This document shows positions 38,111 through 46,793 of a stretch of DNA of 56,799 bases, in pieces. Position 1 is the stretch's first letter. Each line of letters begins with the position of its first letter. The notes under the pieces were generated by a model, which saw nothing but the letters and a program-made list of their open reading frames with translations, searched no databases and had not been told where the DNA came from. Made by a program: the position numbers and the translations under genes. The DNA comes from Candidatus Kaiserbacteria bacterium RIFCSPHIGHO2_02_FULL_49_34 (lineage in GTDB: Bacteria; Patescibacteriota; Minisyncoccia; Phycocordibacterales; UBA918): contig MFLE01000018.1 of NCBI GenBank assembly GCA_001781205.1, positions 1 through 56,799 of the forward strand, given 5' to 3'.

Positions 38111-39841
38111 TTATTCATACATAGAATCCTTAATTGCATATATTTCATTTGCAAACGTCGGCACGAAGAATGTATTTGTCTCAGGATCGTAAGCTGCTTT
38201 GTTGGTGATTCGTTCAGTAAAATGTGACAGTGAAGTAACTTGTCCTGTCTCTGGATTTATTTCATAAAAGTGTCCGCTATTCTGCCCAATGTAGAGTCTG
38301 TCATCAATAATAATCGGACTTGCAAATATTCGCGCAGGAGTTTCATATTTCCATGCTGCTTCTCCCGTATCCCGATGGAAGGCATGTATGCATTTGTCGA
38401 GACCAGTGACAATAACGAGATTCTTATATAACATGGGTGTCGAATATATTCCGAAATATAAGTCATTATATTGCGCGCGGATATGTCCTGTTTTTATATC
38501 GCATACATAGACAGTACTTCTGCCATCATTCTGCTCATTCCCGCCTATACCGCCAAAAATAATACAGCCAGTTTCCTCATCTATGCAGGGTGCATATTTT
38601 ATTTCTAATATAGTCTCATGCTTCCAGAGAAGTTCGCCTGTCTTTGCGTTGAGTACATGTAGGTACTTGTCGTTCGAGCCGCACGCAATAATATTATATT
38701 TTTGCGAGTACGCTGGAGAACCATGTGTGAGGTATTCGCTGCGATATTCCCAGCGTTTTTTCCCCGTATGTACATCAATGGCAGTTACACCACCTTGTTT
38801 CTTGAAAAGTCCGTATTCCATGCCTGAAAATACAAGACCTAGTTTTTCAGAAAAACATGGTGAAGAACCTATCCAGTCCGCCTCCATAAAAATCCACTTT
38901 CGTTTCCCAGTTTCTGCATTCAGAAGGTAGAGATTGCCGTCATATGCACCGAAACATATAAAGGACTCTCCGCGATCATGGACAAGACATGGGGAAGAGA
39001 AAATGAGTTTTTTCTTTGAACCAAACGGCACCAAATGACTCCATTTTTCTTTTCCAGTCAAACTATCAAGGCATGTAAAATGGCCTGAGTCGGTACCAAA
39101 GTAAAGACTCTTGTTGAAGTAAAGTGGTGAAGATTTCGGAATTACATAAAAATAATTCGGCTTCGATCCTTTCCAGTGCCATGCGGTAGTGAAGTTGTTT
39201 GGGGTGAGTCGTGTAGTGATGTTCTTTATGTTGTGAAGGTCGAGCTGTGGTGCGGATTCTTTGATGTAAGGGTTAAGGTCATTAAGATCTAGAATAGAGT
39301 TAATATCTATATTTTTATCAGTGAAATATGAGTAGTGTGTGTGGTCCCGGAAGCGTACAATACTAAAAACTGACGCAATACTGAGGTTGTCGAGAGATGG
39401 TGTCTCCACGCGTAATTTTTCTAGTACCTCTATTTGACGAATAAAGCTATTGCCTGAATTCATGATGTCGTCAACGAGGATTACCTTTTTATTTTGTACC
39501 TCTCCCTCAACCATGGAAAGGAGTCCACGCTTACTACGAGACTTTCTAATATAAAAACCATTCACAGGCATGTTGAGCATCTTGCTCTTCATAACGATTG
39601 CTGCAACTAAAGATATTGCAGCTGTTTCAAGTCCGGCAACTTGAAACGGATACTGATCTGCATATCGTTCAAAAAAATCGGTTGCATAGCAATCAAGTAC
39701 CTCTGGACTTAGTGTTGCTTTTCTCAAATCAATAAGCCAGTGCTTTGGATTCTCATTATCAAGGTCTATCTGCTGTTTATCGGCAGTTGTGATGCATGCA
39801 TTCGCAATCTTTTCAGCAAAAAAAGTTTGTGTTTTGTTCAT
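38111..39841 (-). CDS. OPRT-like phosphoribosyltransferase fused to a PQQ beta-propeller
   Basis: 576 residues, no signal peptide. Residues 40-170 form a type I phosphoribosyltransferase of the orotate PRTase kind: GLETAAISLVAAIV, then FYIRKSRSKRGLLSMVEGE (the Lys/Arg loop), then the PRPP motif VILVDDIMNSGNS at 120-132. Residues 235-570 are seven or eight PQQ-type blades with recurring TGK(R/E)(K/R)W motifs (ETGKRKWIF, HTGKKRWEY, TGELLWKHE). Such enzymes move ribose phosphate from PRPP onto a base; the propeller may sense a ligand or hold partners. Enzyme plus cytosolic propeller is an unusual fusion. Leaderless start: TATACT 7 nt upstream. Confidence 0.8.
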   Translation of the reverse strand: MNKTQTFFAEKIANACITTADKQQIDLDNENPKHWLIDLRKATLSPEVLDCYATDFFERYADQYPFQVAGLETAAISLVAAIVMKSKMLNMPVNGFYIRKSRSKRGLLSMVEGEVQNKKVILVDDIMNSGNSFIRQIEVLEKLRVETPSLDNLSIASVFSIVRFRDHTHYSYFTDKNIDINSILDLNDLNPYIKESAPQLDLHNIKNITTRLTPNNFTTAWHWKGSKPNYFYVIPKSSPLYFNKSLYFGTDSGHFTCLDSLTGKEKWSHLVPFGSKKKLIFSSPCLVHDRGESFICFGAYDGNLYLLNAETGKRKWIFMEADWIGSSPCFSEKLGLVFSGMEYGLFKKQGGVTAIDVHTGKKRWEYRSEYLTHGSPAYSQKYNIIACGSNDKYLHVLNAKTGELLWKHETILEIKYAPCIDEETGCIIFGGIGGNEQNDGRSTVYVCDIKTGHIRAQYNDLYFGIYSTPMLYKNLVIVTGLDKCIHAFHRDTGEAAWKYETPARIFASPIIIDDRLYIGQNSGHFYEINPETGQVTSLSHFTERITNKAAYDPETNTFFVPTFANEIYAIKDSMYE

Positions 39842-39848
39842 GATTCTT

Positions 39849-39877
39849 AGTATACATCAGTTAGCATTACGTATCAA
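39849..39877 (-). promoter_or_regulatory. Promoter of the PRTase-propeller operon
   Basis: Minus strand: TTGATA, a 17-nt spacer, TATACT, then 7 nt to the ATG. It is the best sigma70-type match in the window and is also leaderless. Confidence 0.7.
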
Positions 39878-39928
39878 TCTTCATCTATATGAGCTGATTA
39901 GACCGCTATAGATAAGAATTAGTTGTCA

Positions 39929-39938
39929 CCCCCCCCCC
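39929..39938 (+). repeat. C10 homopolymer tract upstream of the island promoter
   Basis: Ten C residues about 52 nt upstream of the -35 box. Such tracts can slip and alter promoter context; here it may equally be a sequencing or assembly weak point. The rest of 39878-40095 holds no gene that I can support. Confidence 0.6.
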
Positions 39939-40095
39939 GTAACCTTTTGCTGTTCAAGCATTTATGTGGGTAACAATTAGGATACCTAACTACTAGCACA
40001 ACTAACATGTTGCCCACACAAAACTCTGAAGAATCAAAATAATTACCAATACTTTTGCCGTGTCACGGTGTATGCATTCAAATCAAAAAAACAAT

Positions 40096-40135
40096 AAAAA
40101 ACCAAACAAACTATTGCGGAGTCGTTTGGTTTTTT
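40096..40135. terminator. Terminator at the right edge of the island
   Basis: AAAAAACCAAAC/GTTTGGTTTTTT around a 16-nt loop, in position to end the minus-strand exonuclease transcript. Confidence 0.75.
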
Positions 40136-40164
40136 AACTGAGCACGCGTGACTTGGCGCCTTTA

Positions 40165-40740
40165 TCAAAACATAAGCGTATGTGTCATTGGTGCATCTTC
40201 GCGGACTTTCCAGAGGGTGGTGTCGATAGGGATTTCTATTTTCTTGGTGCCTTGCTTGACGTAGACTTTTCCATGCTCCATGGCGTGATCAAAGACTTGC
40301 TTGGTAACACGAACGTCTTGCTCACAGTACTTTTTAATATCGGCAATGTTGCCTTCTTTCCACCATTTAACGGCAATGAGTCCGTTGGCATTCTTCTTGG
40401 CGTTCACCGTTGCTGATGCGACGTCGTCGAGCTTAAGACGCTTTCCAAAGGAGTCCTGAATAGATGCCATAATGTCGATAGACTTCATTTGAGTAAGGTC
40501 GCCAGGGTAGTATTTGTTCAAAATCGGGATGTCGAAGTGGTTGCTGTTGTAGCCAACAAGTGCGTCACCAGCTTCGATGATTGGCCAAATAGTGTCGAGC
40601 TCACTGATATCGACGGTGGTGTACCTATCGGTGCCGGAGTCGTATACGGTGATAACGGAAATGTCGAGTGCCGCAGGGTCGCGTGACGCGACGTCCTGAA
40701 AGAGGTTTTGTGTTTCGATGTCGAAGACGATGTAGCGCAT
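40165..40740 (-). CDS. DEDDy-type 3'-5' exonuclease-like protein
   Basis: 191 residues from ATG 40740; the longer ORF in the track runs into hisS. RNase H-like exonuclease motifs: FDIETQN at residue 5, YNSNHFDIPILNKYY near residue 64, and YCEQDV near residue 138 where Tyr and Asp are four apart, as in DEDDy nucleases. It resembles the ribonuclease-H-like/DnaQ-like family widespread in CPR genomes. It lies 4 nt downstream of hisS, so it belongs to its operon. Its substrate (DNA proofreading, RNA maturation) cannot be judged. Confidence 0.82.
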   Translation of the reverse strand: MRYIVFDIETQNLFQDVASRDPAALDISVITVYDSGTDRYTTVDISELDTIWPIIEAGDALVGYNSNHFDIPILNKYYPGDLTQMKSIDIMASIQDSFGKRLKLDDVASATVNAKKNANGLIAVKWWKEGNIADIKKYCEQDVRVTKQVFDHAMEHGKVYVKQGTKKIEIPIDTTLWKVREDAPMTHTLMF

Positions 40741-40744
40741 GGAA

Positions 40745-41983
40745 TTAAGAAAGGATTTTTTTAATAAGTTCTTCGGCAGTGCCAGATGTTTGTTCGCCTG
40801 AAGCGAGGTGTTTGAGAGCATACACACCTGATGCTATTTCGTCAGATCCGAGGATGAGGGCGAATTTTACCCCGTCGTCTCCAGCGTTACCGAGTTTTTT
40901 ACCGAGTTTACGATCGGTAGCGTCGACGATGGTAGTAATGCCTGTAGTGCGGAAGGTGTTTGCAAGAGCTATAACCTCTGTTGCTGTAGCTTCTTGGAGA
41001 GGAAGGATTGCGAGTGTTGCTGCTGAGTTCAGGGCTTCAGGGAGAAGATTGTGTGTCGTAAGGAAATTCACCATAGAGACATCTCCCATACCGAAGCCGA
41101 TGCCAGTGATAGGTTCGCCACCGAACATTTCGGTGAGGTTGTCGTAACGACCGCCTCCGCCGAGTGCGCGGGAGTTTTCTGGGTTCGTGTCGTAGATTTC
41201 AAAGACGAGACCGGTGTAGTAGTTGAAGCCGCGAACAATAGCAGGGTCGATAATGACATTCGTGAGGCCAAGATTATGGAGCGCTTGTACTGTTTGCGCG
41301 AGACGTGAATCAGCGGGGGGTGTCGGGAGGATAAAGGATGCTCCAATAATTTCTGCTGCCTCCGCATCAAACGCTTCTGCAGTAATTTTATTTTTCTTGT
41401 CGAGAAGCAAAAACATCGCACGCTTCTGCTCATCAGTGAGATTGAGTGAGTCAAAAACAGAATTCACAAAGCCGCGGTCATTAACACGAATCACAAATGT
41501 TTCAAGTGTTGCACCGAAATCTTTAAAGATATTTGCAACATACACGAGCATGTCGATGTCGCAGGCGATGGTGTTGTCACCGAAGACGTCGGCATTGAGC
41601 TGCCAGAATTCGCGCAAGCGTCCACGTTGTGGGCGTTCGTAGCGGTAAAGATTAGGGATAGAGTACCAACGAATAGGGAAGTGTAAATCATGACGCTTGC
41701 CGGCAACCATACGTGCAACGGATGGTGTTAGCTCTGGACGAAGGGTTACTTCGCGGTCACCACGGTCTGTGAACGTGTAGGTTTGCTCGTTCACCATTTC
41801 TTCATTTTCTTGCCCCTTTGCTTTATAGAGAGCAGATGGCTCAAAAATAGACGCACCGAAGCATTCATACCCAAAACGTTCGGCAGTCTTCGCCCATCCA
41901 TCAAAAATATAGCGTTGCACCGCCATCTCCTTCGGGTAAAAGTCCCGCACACCTTTATACGGTTGTGTTGAAAGATATTCCAT
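40745..41983 (-). CDS. hisS: Histidyl-tRNA synthetase
   Basis: 412 residues, a class II synthetase. Motif 1 follows GVRDFYPKEM; motif 2 is YRYERPQRGRLREFWQLNADVFG near residue 110; the histidine-specific loop reads VRGFNYYTGLVFEIY where most enzymes have RGLDYYTRTVFE; motif 3 is GGGGRYDNL...GIGFGMG near 280. The C-terminal anticodon-binding domain ends near KKILS. The -10 box TACACT with upstream TGC ends 7 nt before the ATG. The gene diverges from ileS; 139 nt separate them. Confidence 0.95.
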   Translation of the reverse strand: MEYLSTQPYKGVRDFYPKEMAVQRYIFDGWAKTAERFGYECFGASIFEPSALYKAKGQENEEMVNEQTYTFTDRGDREVTLRPELTPSVARMVAGKRHDLHFPIRWYSIPNLYRYERPQRGRLREFWQLNADVFGDNTIACDIDMLVYVANIFKDFGATLETFVIRVNDRGFVNSVFDSLNLTDEQKRAMFLLLDKKNKITAEAFDAEAAEIIGASFILPTPPADSRLAQTVQALHNLGLTNVIIDPAIVRGFNYYTGLVFEIYDTNPENSRALGGGGRYDNLTEMFGGEPITGIGFGMGDVSMVNFLTTHNLLPEALNSAATLAILPLQEATATEVIALANTFRTTGITTIVDATDRKLGKKLGNAGDDGVKFALILGSDEIASGVYALKHLASGEQTSGTAEELIKKILS

Positions 41984-42079
41984 GTCGCTGAGTGTAGCAT
42001 AAAAGTTTTATTTTTTCACATTTTCTGATATGCTCGGGGAATGTTCGCTTTTGTGAACTTGTGGCTGATTTCCACACAT

Positions 42080-42105
42080 TATACATGTACCGCTGATATC
42101 GGTAC
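42080..42105 (+). promoter_or_regulatory. ileS promoter and leader hairpin
   Basis: TATACA (42080-42085) is a plausible -10 box; the short leader holds a GTACCG/CGGTAC hairpin (42087-42105). No T-box features are visible. Confidence 0.45.
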
Positions 42106-42122
42106 GATCAAAAGAAATTTCT

Positions 42123-45100
42123 ATGAATGAAAATAAAGTAAGCGACGTTGCACGTCGCGAAGAAGAGATGCTCCAGTTTTGGCGTGAGCATGACATCTTT
42201 CAGAAGAGTATTGCAAAGGATGCACCGAACGGGCAGTTCACCTTTTATGATGGGCCACCGTTTGCAACAGGGCTTCCACACTATGGGCACTTGCTCGCGG
42301 GTACTATCAAGGATGCCATTCCACGTTTCTGGACGATGAATGGCTACAGCGTTCCTCGACGTTGGGGATGGGATTGTCATGGTCTTCCCCTTGAGAATCT
42401 CATTGAGAAGAAGCTCGGACTTGCGACAAAGCGCGATATTGAAACCTACGGCGTAAAGAATTTTAACGAAGCAGCTCGCGGTGCGGTTCTTGAGTATGCC
42501 GATGAGTGGCGCAAGATTGTGCCGCGTATGGGGCGCTTTGTGGATATGGAGGATGACTATCGCACCATGGATGCGAGCTACAGTGAAAGTGTATGGCATG
42601 TGTTCAGCGAGCTCCATAAAAAAGGACTCGTGTACGAAGGCTTTAAGTCAATGCACCTCTGTCCGCGTTGTGGGACAACACTTTCAAACTTTGAAGTGAA
42701 TCAAGGCTACCGCGACATCAAAGATATTTCGGTGTATGTAAAATTGCCACTTGTTGAAAGTCCTGATACCTCACTTTTGGTGTGGACGACGACACCGTGG
42801 ACATTGCCTGGCAACATGGCTGCGGCAATTCACCGTGAGGCACTGTATGTTGCAGTTTCAATTACGGTAGAAGAAAAGACAGAGAGTGTAATTGTTGCGA
42901 AGGCTCGATTCGAATCGCTCTTTGCTGGTGCACAAAACGCAACCATTGTTCGTGAATTTCCAGGTAGTGAACTCGAAGGGAAGGCATACATGCCGCCGTT
43001 CGATTATTTCAAGAATCAAGAGATTCCGAATATCGAAAACGCGTGGAAGATTTGGCATGCAGACTATGTTGATGTCGAAGGAGCTGGAACTGGTGCAGTA
43101 CATATCGCGCCAGCATATGGTGAAGACGATATGCAGCTTGGCAAAGCGAATAATATTCCGCTCGTGCACCACGTTGACCCCGATGGTCGCTTCAAAGCGC
43201 TTGTTACGGATTGGGCAGGATATATTGTAAAGCCGAAAGATGATGCTGATGCGGAGGTTTCGCACCTTGATACGGATATTGAAATCGTGCGTGCGCTTGC
43301 GCAGAAAGGAGTGCTCTTTAAGAAAGAGAATATCACGCACTCGTATCCACATTGTTGGCGCTGTGAGACGCCGCTCCTTAATTACGCGACAACGTCATGG
43401 TTTGTAGAGGTAACGAAGATTAAGGATCAGCTTGTTGCAGCAAACAATACCGTGAACTGGGTGCCAGAACATGTTGGTGTCGGACGCTTTGGCAAATGGC
43501 TCGAAGGCGCACGAGACTGGGCGGTTTCTCGTCAGCGCTATTGGGGTGCACCGTTGCCTATTTGGCGCAATCCAGAAACAAAAGAATGGAAAGTGTTCGG
43601 CTCATTCAAAGAGCTTCTTGCGCAGGTGCCACAGAGTGGTTCGCAGTACTTCCTTATGCGTCATGGTGAAGCGGAAGCGAACACAAAGAATGTGACGCAG
43701 ACAAAAATTGAGGTTGCAAATCCACTTACCAAAAACGGTCGAAAGGTGGCGCAGGCCAGCGCTTCATCACTTAAGGATAAAGGCATTGACCTCATCATTG
43801 CGTCACCTTTTGAGCGTACGAAGGAAACCGCGCAGATTGTTGCTCGTGAACTTGGACTGGATGGCACTTCGATTGTCTATGACGACCGCATTGCGGAAAT
43901 TAAAGTCGGCGAGTTTGATGGAAAGTCTATTGACGAGTACCATGCGTTCCTTAATGCATCGGGTGATTGGTATACTGCAGCTCCCGAGGAAGGTGAGTCA
44001 CATCAAGCAGTACGTCGCCGTGTCGGAGCGTTCTTGCATGATATTGATACAAAATATGCAGGGAAGCGTGTGCTGATTGTTTCGCACAACTCCCCGCTTA
44101 ATGTACTTCGTGCGATGTTGCACGAAGACGGCGCGCTTCCTGAAGTGTTTGATCATACACATGCTGGACGAACATTTACCCATGGTGAGATGCTCGAAGG
44201 AACATTCACGAAGTATCCGCACAACGACGATTATGTGCTGGATGTGCATCGTCCGTATATCGATGACCTCGACGTGCGTGATGAAAACGGTACACGCCTC
44301 GAACGTGTACCAGACGTCTTTGACTGCTGGTTTGAATCAGGTTCGATGCCCTACGGACAACAGCATTATCCGTTTGAGAACACTGACCGTTTTGATGCGA
44401 CAACAGGACTCGGCTTCCCCGCAGACTTCATTGCGGAAGGGCTTGACCAAACCCGCGGCTGGTTCTACTCACTCATCGTGCTCGGTACGGCACTCTTTGG
44501 CAAGTCGCCATTCAAACATGTGGTTGTGAATGGTCTCGTGCTCGCGGAAGATGGACGTAAAATGTCGAAGTCGCTTCGAAATTATCCCGACCCAATGGAA
44601 CTTGTTGATAGACTTGGTGCCGACGCAATGCGGCTCTATCTCCTTACCTCGCCAATTGTGCGCGGCGAAGACTTGAACTTCTCAGAGAAGGGTGTTATGG
44701 AAATTCAGCGCAAGACTATCGGGCGTCTGCATAATGTGCTCCAGATGTACGAAATGTACACTGATGGCACGAAGACATCTTCGCAATCATCGCAGGTGCT
44801 CGACCGCTGGATGGTCGCGGTGCTCTCGGATGCTATTCGTACTTCGACCGAAGCATACAAGACCTATGAGCTCGACAAAGCGACTCGTCCGATTCTTGAT
44901 GTGATTGACGACCTTTCGGTCTGGTATCTTCGTCGTTCACGCGACCGACTTAAGGGCGATGACCTTGCCGACAAACAGGCAGCGCTCGCTACCTTGCGAT
45001 ATACACTCAAAACGACTGCGCTTCTTATGGCTCCCGTTATGCCATTTTACGCAGAATACCTCTATCAAAAAGTTCGTGATGAGAGCGACCCAGAAAGTGT

Positions 45101-45581
45101 CCACCTAGATAGCTGGCCAGTTGAGACCGATGTTGATGCAGACGTGCTTACGAGCATGAAGCTTACTCGCGAATGGGTAACAAAAGCTCTCGAAGCGCGC
45201 ACGAAGGCAGGTATGAAGCTTCGTCAGCCAGTTGCAACAATCAAGCTTCCTGTGGAGCTTAGTGGTGCATGTGATGAAATCTTCAAAGACGAGCTTAATG
45301 TGAAGAATCTTGAAGTTGACGCAGCACTTACGGGAGCATGGATTGATGAGGTAATCACGCCAGAGCTTAAACGCGAAGGGGAAGTACGTGACCTTACTCG
45401 TCAGATTCAAGATGCTCGCAAAGACGCAGGACTTGAGCCGAAGGATAGAATTGTGCTCACACTCAATCCGTCACTCGAAGAGACCGTTATGCCGCATAAA
45501 GATGAACTTATGAAAACCGTTGGCGCTGATAGTATTGTATATGATACAGCAGTTACAACGTTTACGCTTAAAACACCATAA
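42123..45581 (+). CDS. ileS: Isoleucyl-tRNA synthetase with inserted histidine-phosphatase domain
   Basis: 1,152 residues, longer than usual. Class I signatures: HYGH at residues 53-56 (FATGLPHYGHLLAGT), the catalytic/editing blocks WTTTPWTLPGN near residue 222 and SRQRYWGAPLPIW near 473, and KMSKS near 812. Between the latter two, about residues 508-675, lies a complete histidine phosphatase: LMRHGEAEANTK, SPFERTKETAQ, the EIKVGEFDGKS Glu and IVSHNSPLNV, with all catalytic residues present. The synthetase resumes at LDVHRPYIDDL. The protein charges tRNA-Ile in the cytosol; the extra domain could act on a phosphorylated nucleotide or be structural. No frameshift separates the parts. Confidence 0.93.
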   Translation: MNENKVSDVARREEEMLQFWREHDIFQKSIAKDAPNGQFTFYDGPPFATGLPHYGHLLAGTIKDAIPRFWTMNGYSVPRRWGWDCHGLPLENLIEKKLGLATKRDIETYGVKNFNEAARGAVLEYADEWRKIVPRMGRFVDMEDDYRTMDASYSESVWHVFSELHKKGLVYEGFKSMHLCPRCGTTLSNFEVNQGYRDIKDISVYVKLPLVESPDTSLLVWTTTPWTLPGNMAAAIHREALYVAVSITVEEKTESVIVAKARFESLFAGAQNATIVREFPGSELEGKAYMPPFDYFKNQEIPNIENAWKIWHADYVDVEGAGTGAVHIAPAYGEDDMQLGKANNIPLVHHVDPDGRFKALVTDWAGYIVKPKDDADAEVSHLDTDIEIVRALAQKGVLFKKENITHSYPHCWRCETPLLNYATTSWFVEVTKIKDQLVAANNTVNWVPEHVGVGRFGKWLEGARDWAVSRQRYWGAPLPIWRNPETKEWKVFGSFKELLAQVPQSGSQYFLMRHGEAEANTKNVTQTKIEVANPLTKNGRKVAQASASSLKDKGIDLIIASPFERTKETAQIVARELGLDGTSIVYDDRIAEIKVGEFDGKSIDEYHAFLNASGDWYTAAPEEGESHQAVRRRVGAFLHDIDTKYAGKRVLIVSHNSPLNVLRAMLHEDGALPEVFDHTHAGRTFTHGEMLEGTFTKYPHNDDYVLDVHRPYIDDLDVRDENGTRLERVPDVFDCWFESGSMPYGQQHYPFENTDRFDATTGLGFPADFIAEGLDQTRGWFYSLIVLGTALFGKSPFKHVVVNGLVLAEDGRKMSKSLRNYPDPMELVDRLGADAMRLYLLTSPIVRGEDLNFSEKGVMEIQRKTIGRLHNVLQMYEMYTDGTKTSSQSSQVLDRWMVAVLSDAIRTSTEAYKTYELDKATRPILDVIDDLSVWYLRRSRDRLKGDDLADKQAALATLRYTLKTTALLMAPVMPFYAEYLYQKVRDESDPESVHLDSWPVETDVDADVLTSMKLTREWVTKALEARTKAGMKLRQPVATIKLPVELSGACDEIFKDELNVKNLEVDAALTGAWIDEVITPELKREGEVRDLTRQIQDARKDAGLEPKDRIVLTLNPSLEETVMPHKDELMKTVGADSIVYDTAVTTFTLKTP

Positions 45582-45591
45582 TTGGTGTTTT
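45570..45591 (+). terminator. Terminator overlapping the ileS stop
   Basis: AAAACACC/GGTGTTTT with a 6-nt loop; the left arm is part of the last codons of ileS. Confidence 0.7.
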
Positions 45592-45600
45592 GTGTTATTT

Positions 45601-45639
45601 ATGCTTTGACGTCCCGGATGGATCCAGACGTCAAAGCAT
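45601..45639. repeat. Perfect 13-bp inverted repeat with GGATCC loop
   Basis: ATGCTTTGACGTC and GACGTCAAAGCAT enclose CCGGATGGATCCA. The loop recalls the GGATCC-bearing intergenic repeats at 393-563 and 21258-21282. It could add a second terminator after ileS. Confidence 0.7.
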
Positions 45640-45657
45640 ATTTTCTCAACCCTGTGG

Positions 45658-45663
45658 TATACT
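45658..45663 (+). promoter_or_regulatory. Extended -10 box of pilM
   Basis: TGGTATACT ending 7 nt before ATG 45671; it rules out the longer track ORF. Confidence 0.6.
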
Positions 45664-45670
45664 TTTCGTA

Positions 45671-46789
45671 ATGCAAAAGAAAAAGGGTTTTGTCGATCAA
45701 CTCAAGGAAATGTTTCATATTGAGTCACCACTACCACGTGATGTTGTCATGGGTGTTGATTTTGGTAGCGCAACACTCAAGGTGGTGCAACTTTCAAAAA
45801 AGCAATCGATTCCAACACTCGATACCTATGGTGAAGTTTCGCTCGCGCCGTACCAGGGGGAATCCGAAGGAAAGGTTGTGCCGCTCAACATTGATGCACA
45901 TACGAAGGCGCTTCGCGATGTTGTGCGTGATGCGGGTATTGTGGCGCAGAGCGCTGCGATTGCGCTTCCGTATGGCGCAACGTTCACGGTTGTGCTCACC
46001 GTTGACTCAACTGACCCTACCGAAATAACCGCACGTGTCCCTATTCAAATCAAGAACCTCATCCCCGTCCGCCTGCAAGACGTTACCATTGATTGGTTTC
46101 CATTTGTGCACGATGAAGCAGCAAAAAAGACAACACTCATTGCGGTGGCGGTGCATAATCATACACTTGCACAATTGCGCGAAGTAGTGACACGTGCGGG
46201 GTTTTCAATTCTCACTACCGAGCTTGAATTTTTTTCCACTATTCGTAGCGTTGTGGAGCAGGCGGATTCGAAAAGCTCCTTCGACTTCGCTCAGGGTAAA
46301 TCGCCGCAGGCAGCGTCCATGATTGTGCTTGATCTTGGTGCAGGGAGCGGCAAAGTATATTTTGTACATGAAGGGAAGCTCGTTGGCGTGCATAGTATTG
46401 CATCGCTTGGTGGTGAGGGGGTTACCAAGCGCATTGCAGGAGCGTCGAATGCGGCATTTGAAACCATCGAAGCGCAAAAGCGCGAAGGTGCCGTGTCTCT
46501 TCCGGATGAAATCATTACTCAAGCAGCGCGTGAAGTATCTTCACTTATAAGTGCACATGTCCATGCGTCGACTCTTTCTTCTGCACCGTGTGTTGTGGTT
46601 GGCGGAGGCGCTCGCATGCATGATCTTACGACCGCGTTTCGTACTGCATTTGCACGCACTGTGACACTTGGTGAGCCGTTTCATCATGTTGCGTATCCGC
46701 AGATTCTTAAGGATACACTTACACGAACAGGGGGCGCATATGCACCGTCTGTCGCGGTAGCGTTTGCTGCGGTCGGACTATCAAAATAA
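45671..46789 (+). CDS. pilM: PilM-like type IV pilus assembly ATPase
   Basis: 372 residues. An actin-like ATPase of the FtsA/PilM family that links the inner-membrane PilN-PilO complex to the pilus motor. Signatures: VVMGVDFGSATLKVVQLSKK near residue 27, IALPYGATFTVVLTV, the second nucleotide block IVLDLGAGSGKVYFV near residue 218 and CVVVGGGARMHDLT near 315. Near residue 202 the chain reads SSFDFAQGKSP, encoded by a GCTCCTTCGACTTCGCTCAG block that looks like an inserted repeat. pilN, pilO and pilQ do not follow; a CAP gene starts 4 nt later. Confidence 0.83.
   Translation: MQKKKGFVDQLKEMFHIESPLPRDVVMGVDFGSATLKVVQLSKKQSIPTLDTYGEVSLAPYQGESEGKVVPLNIDAHTKALRDVVRDAGIVAQSAAIALPYGATFTVVLTVDSTDPTEITARVPIQIKNLIPVRLQDVTIDWFPFVHDEAAKKTTLIAVAVHNHTLAQLREVVTRAGFSILTTELEFFSTIRSVVEQADSKSSFDFAQGKSPQAASMIVLDLGAGSGKVYFVHEGKLVGVHSIASLGGEGVTKRIAGASNAAFETIEAQKREGAVSLPDEIITQAAREVSSLISAHVHASTLSSAPCVVVGGGARMHDLTTAFRTAFARTVTLGEPFHHVAYPQILKDTLTRTGGAYAPSVAVAFAAVGLSK
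46274..46295 (+). repeat. REP-like block inserted in frame in pilM
   Basis: AGCTCCTTCGACTTCGCTCA followed by GG. The reverse complement (CCTGAGCGAAGTCGAAGGA) is a motif common in intergenic repeats of many bacteria. Here it is translated as SSFDFAQ without breaking the frame. Confidence 0.55.
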
Positions 46790-46793
46790 ACAT

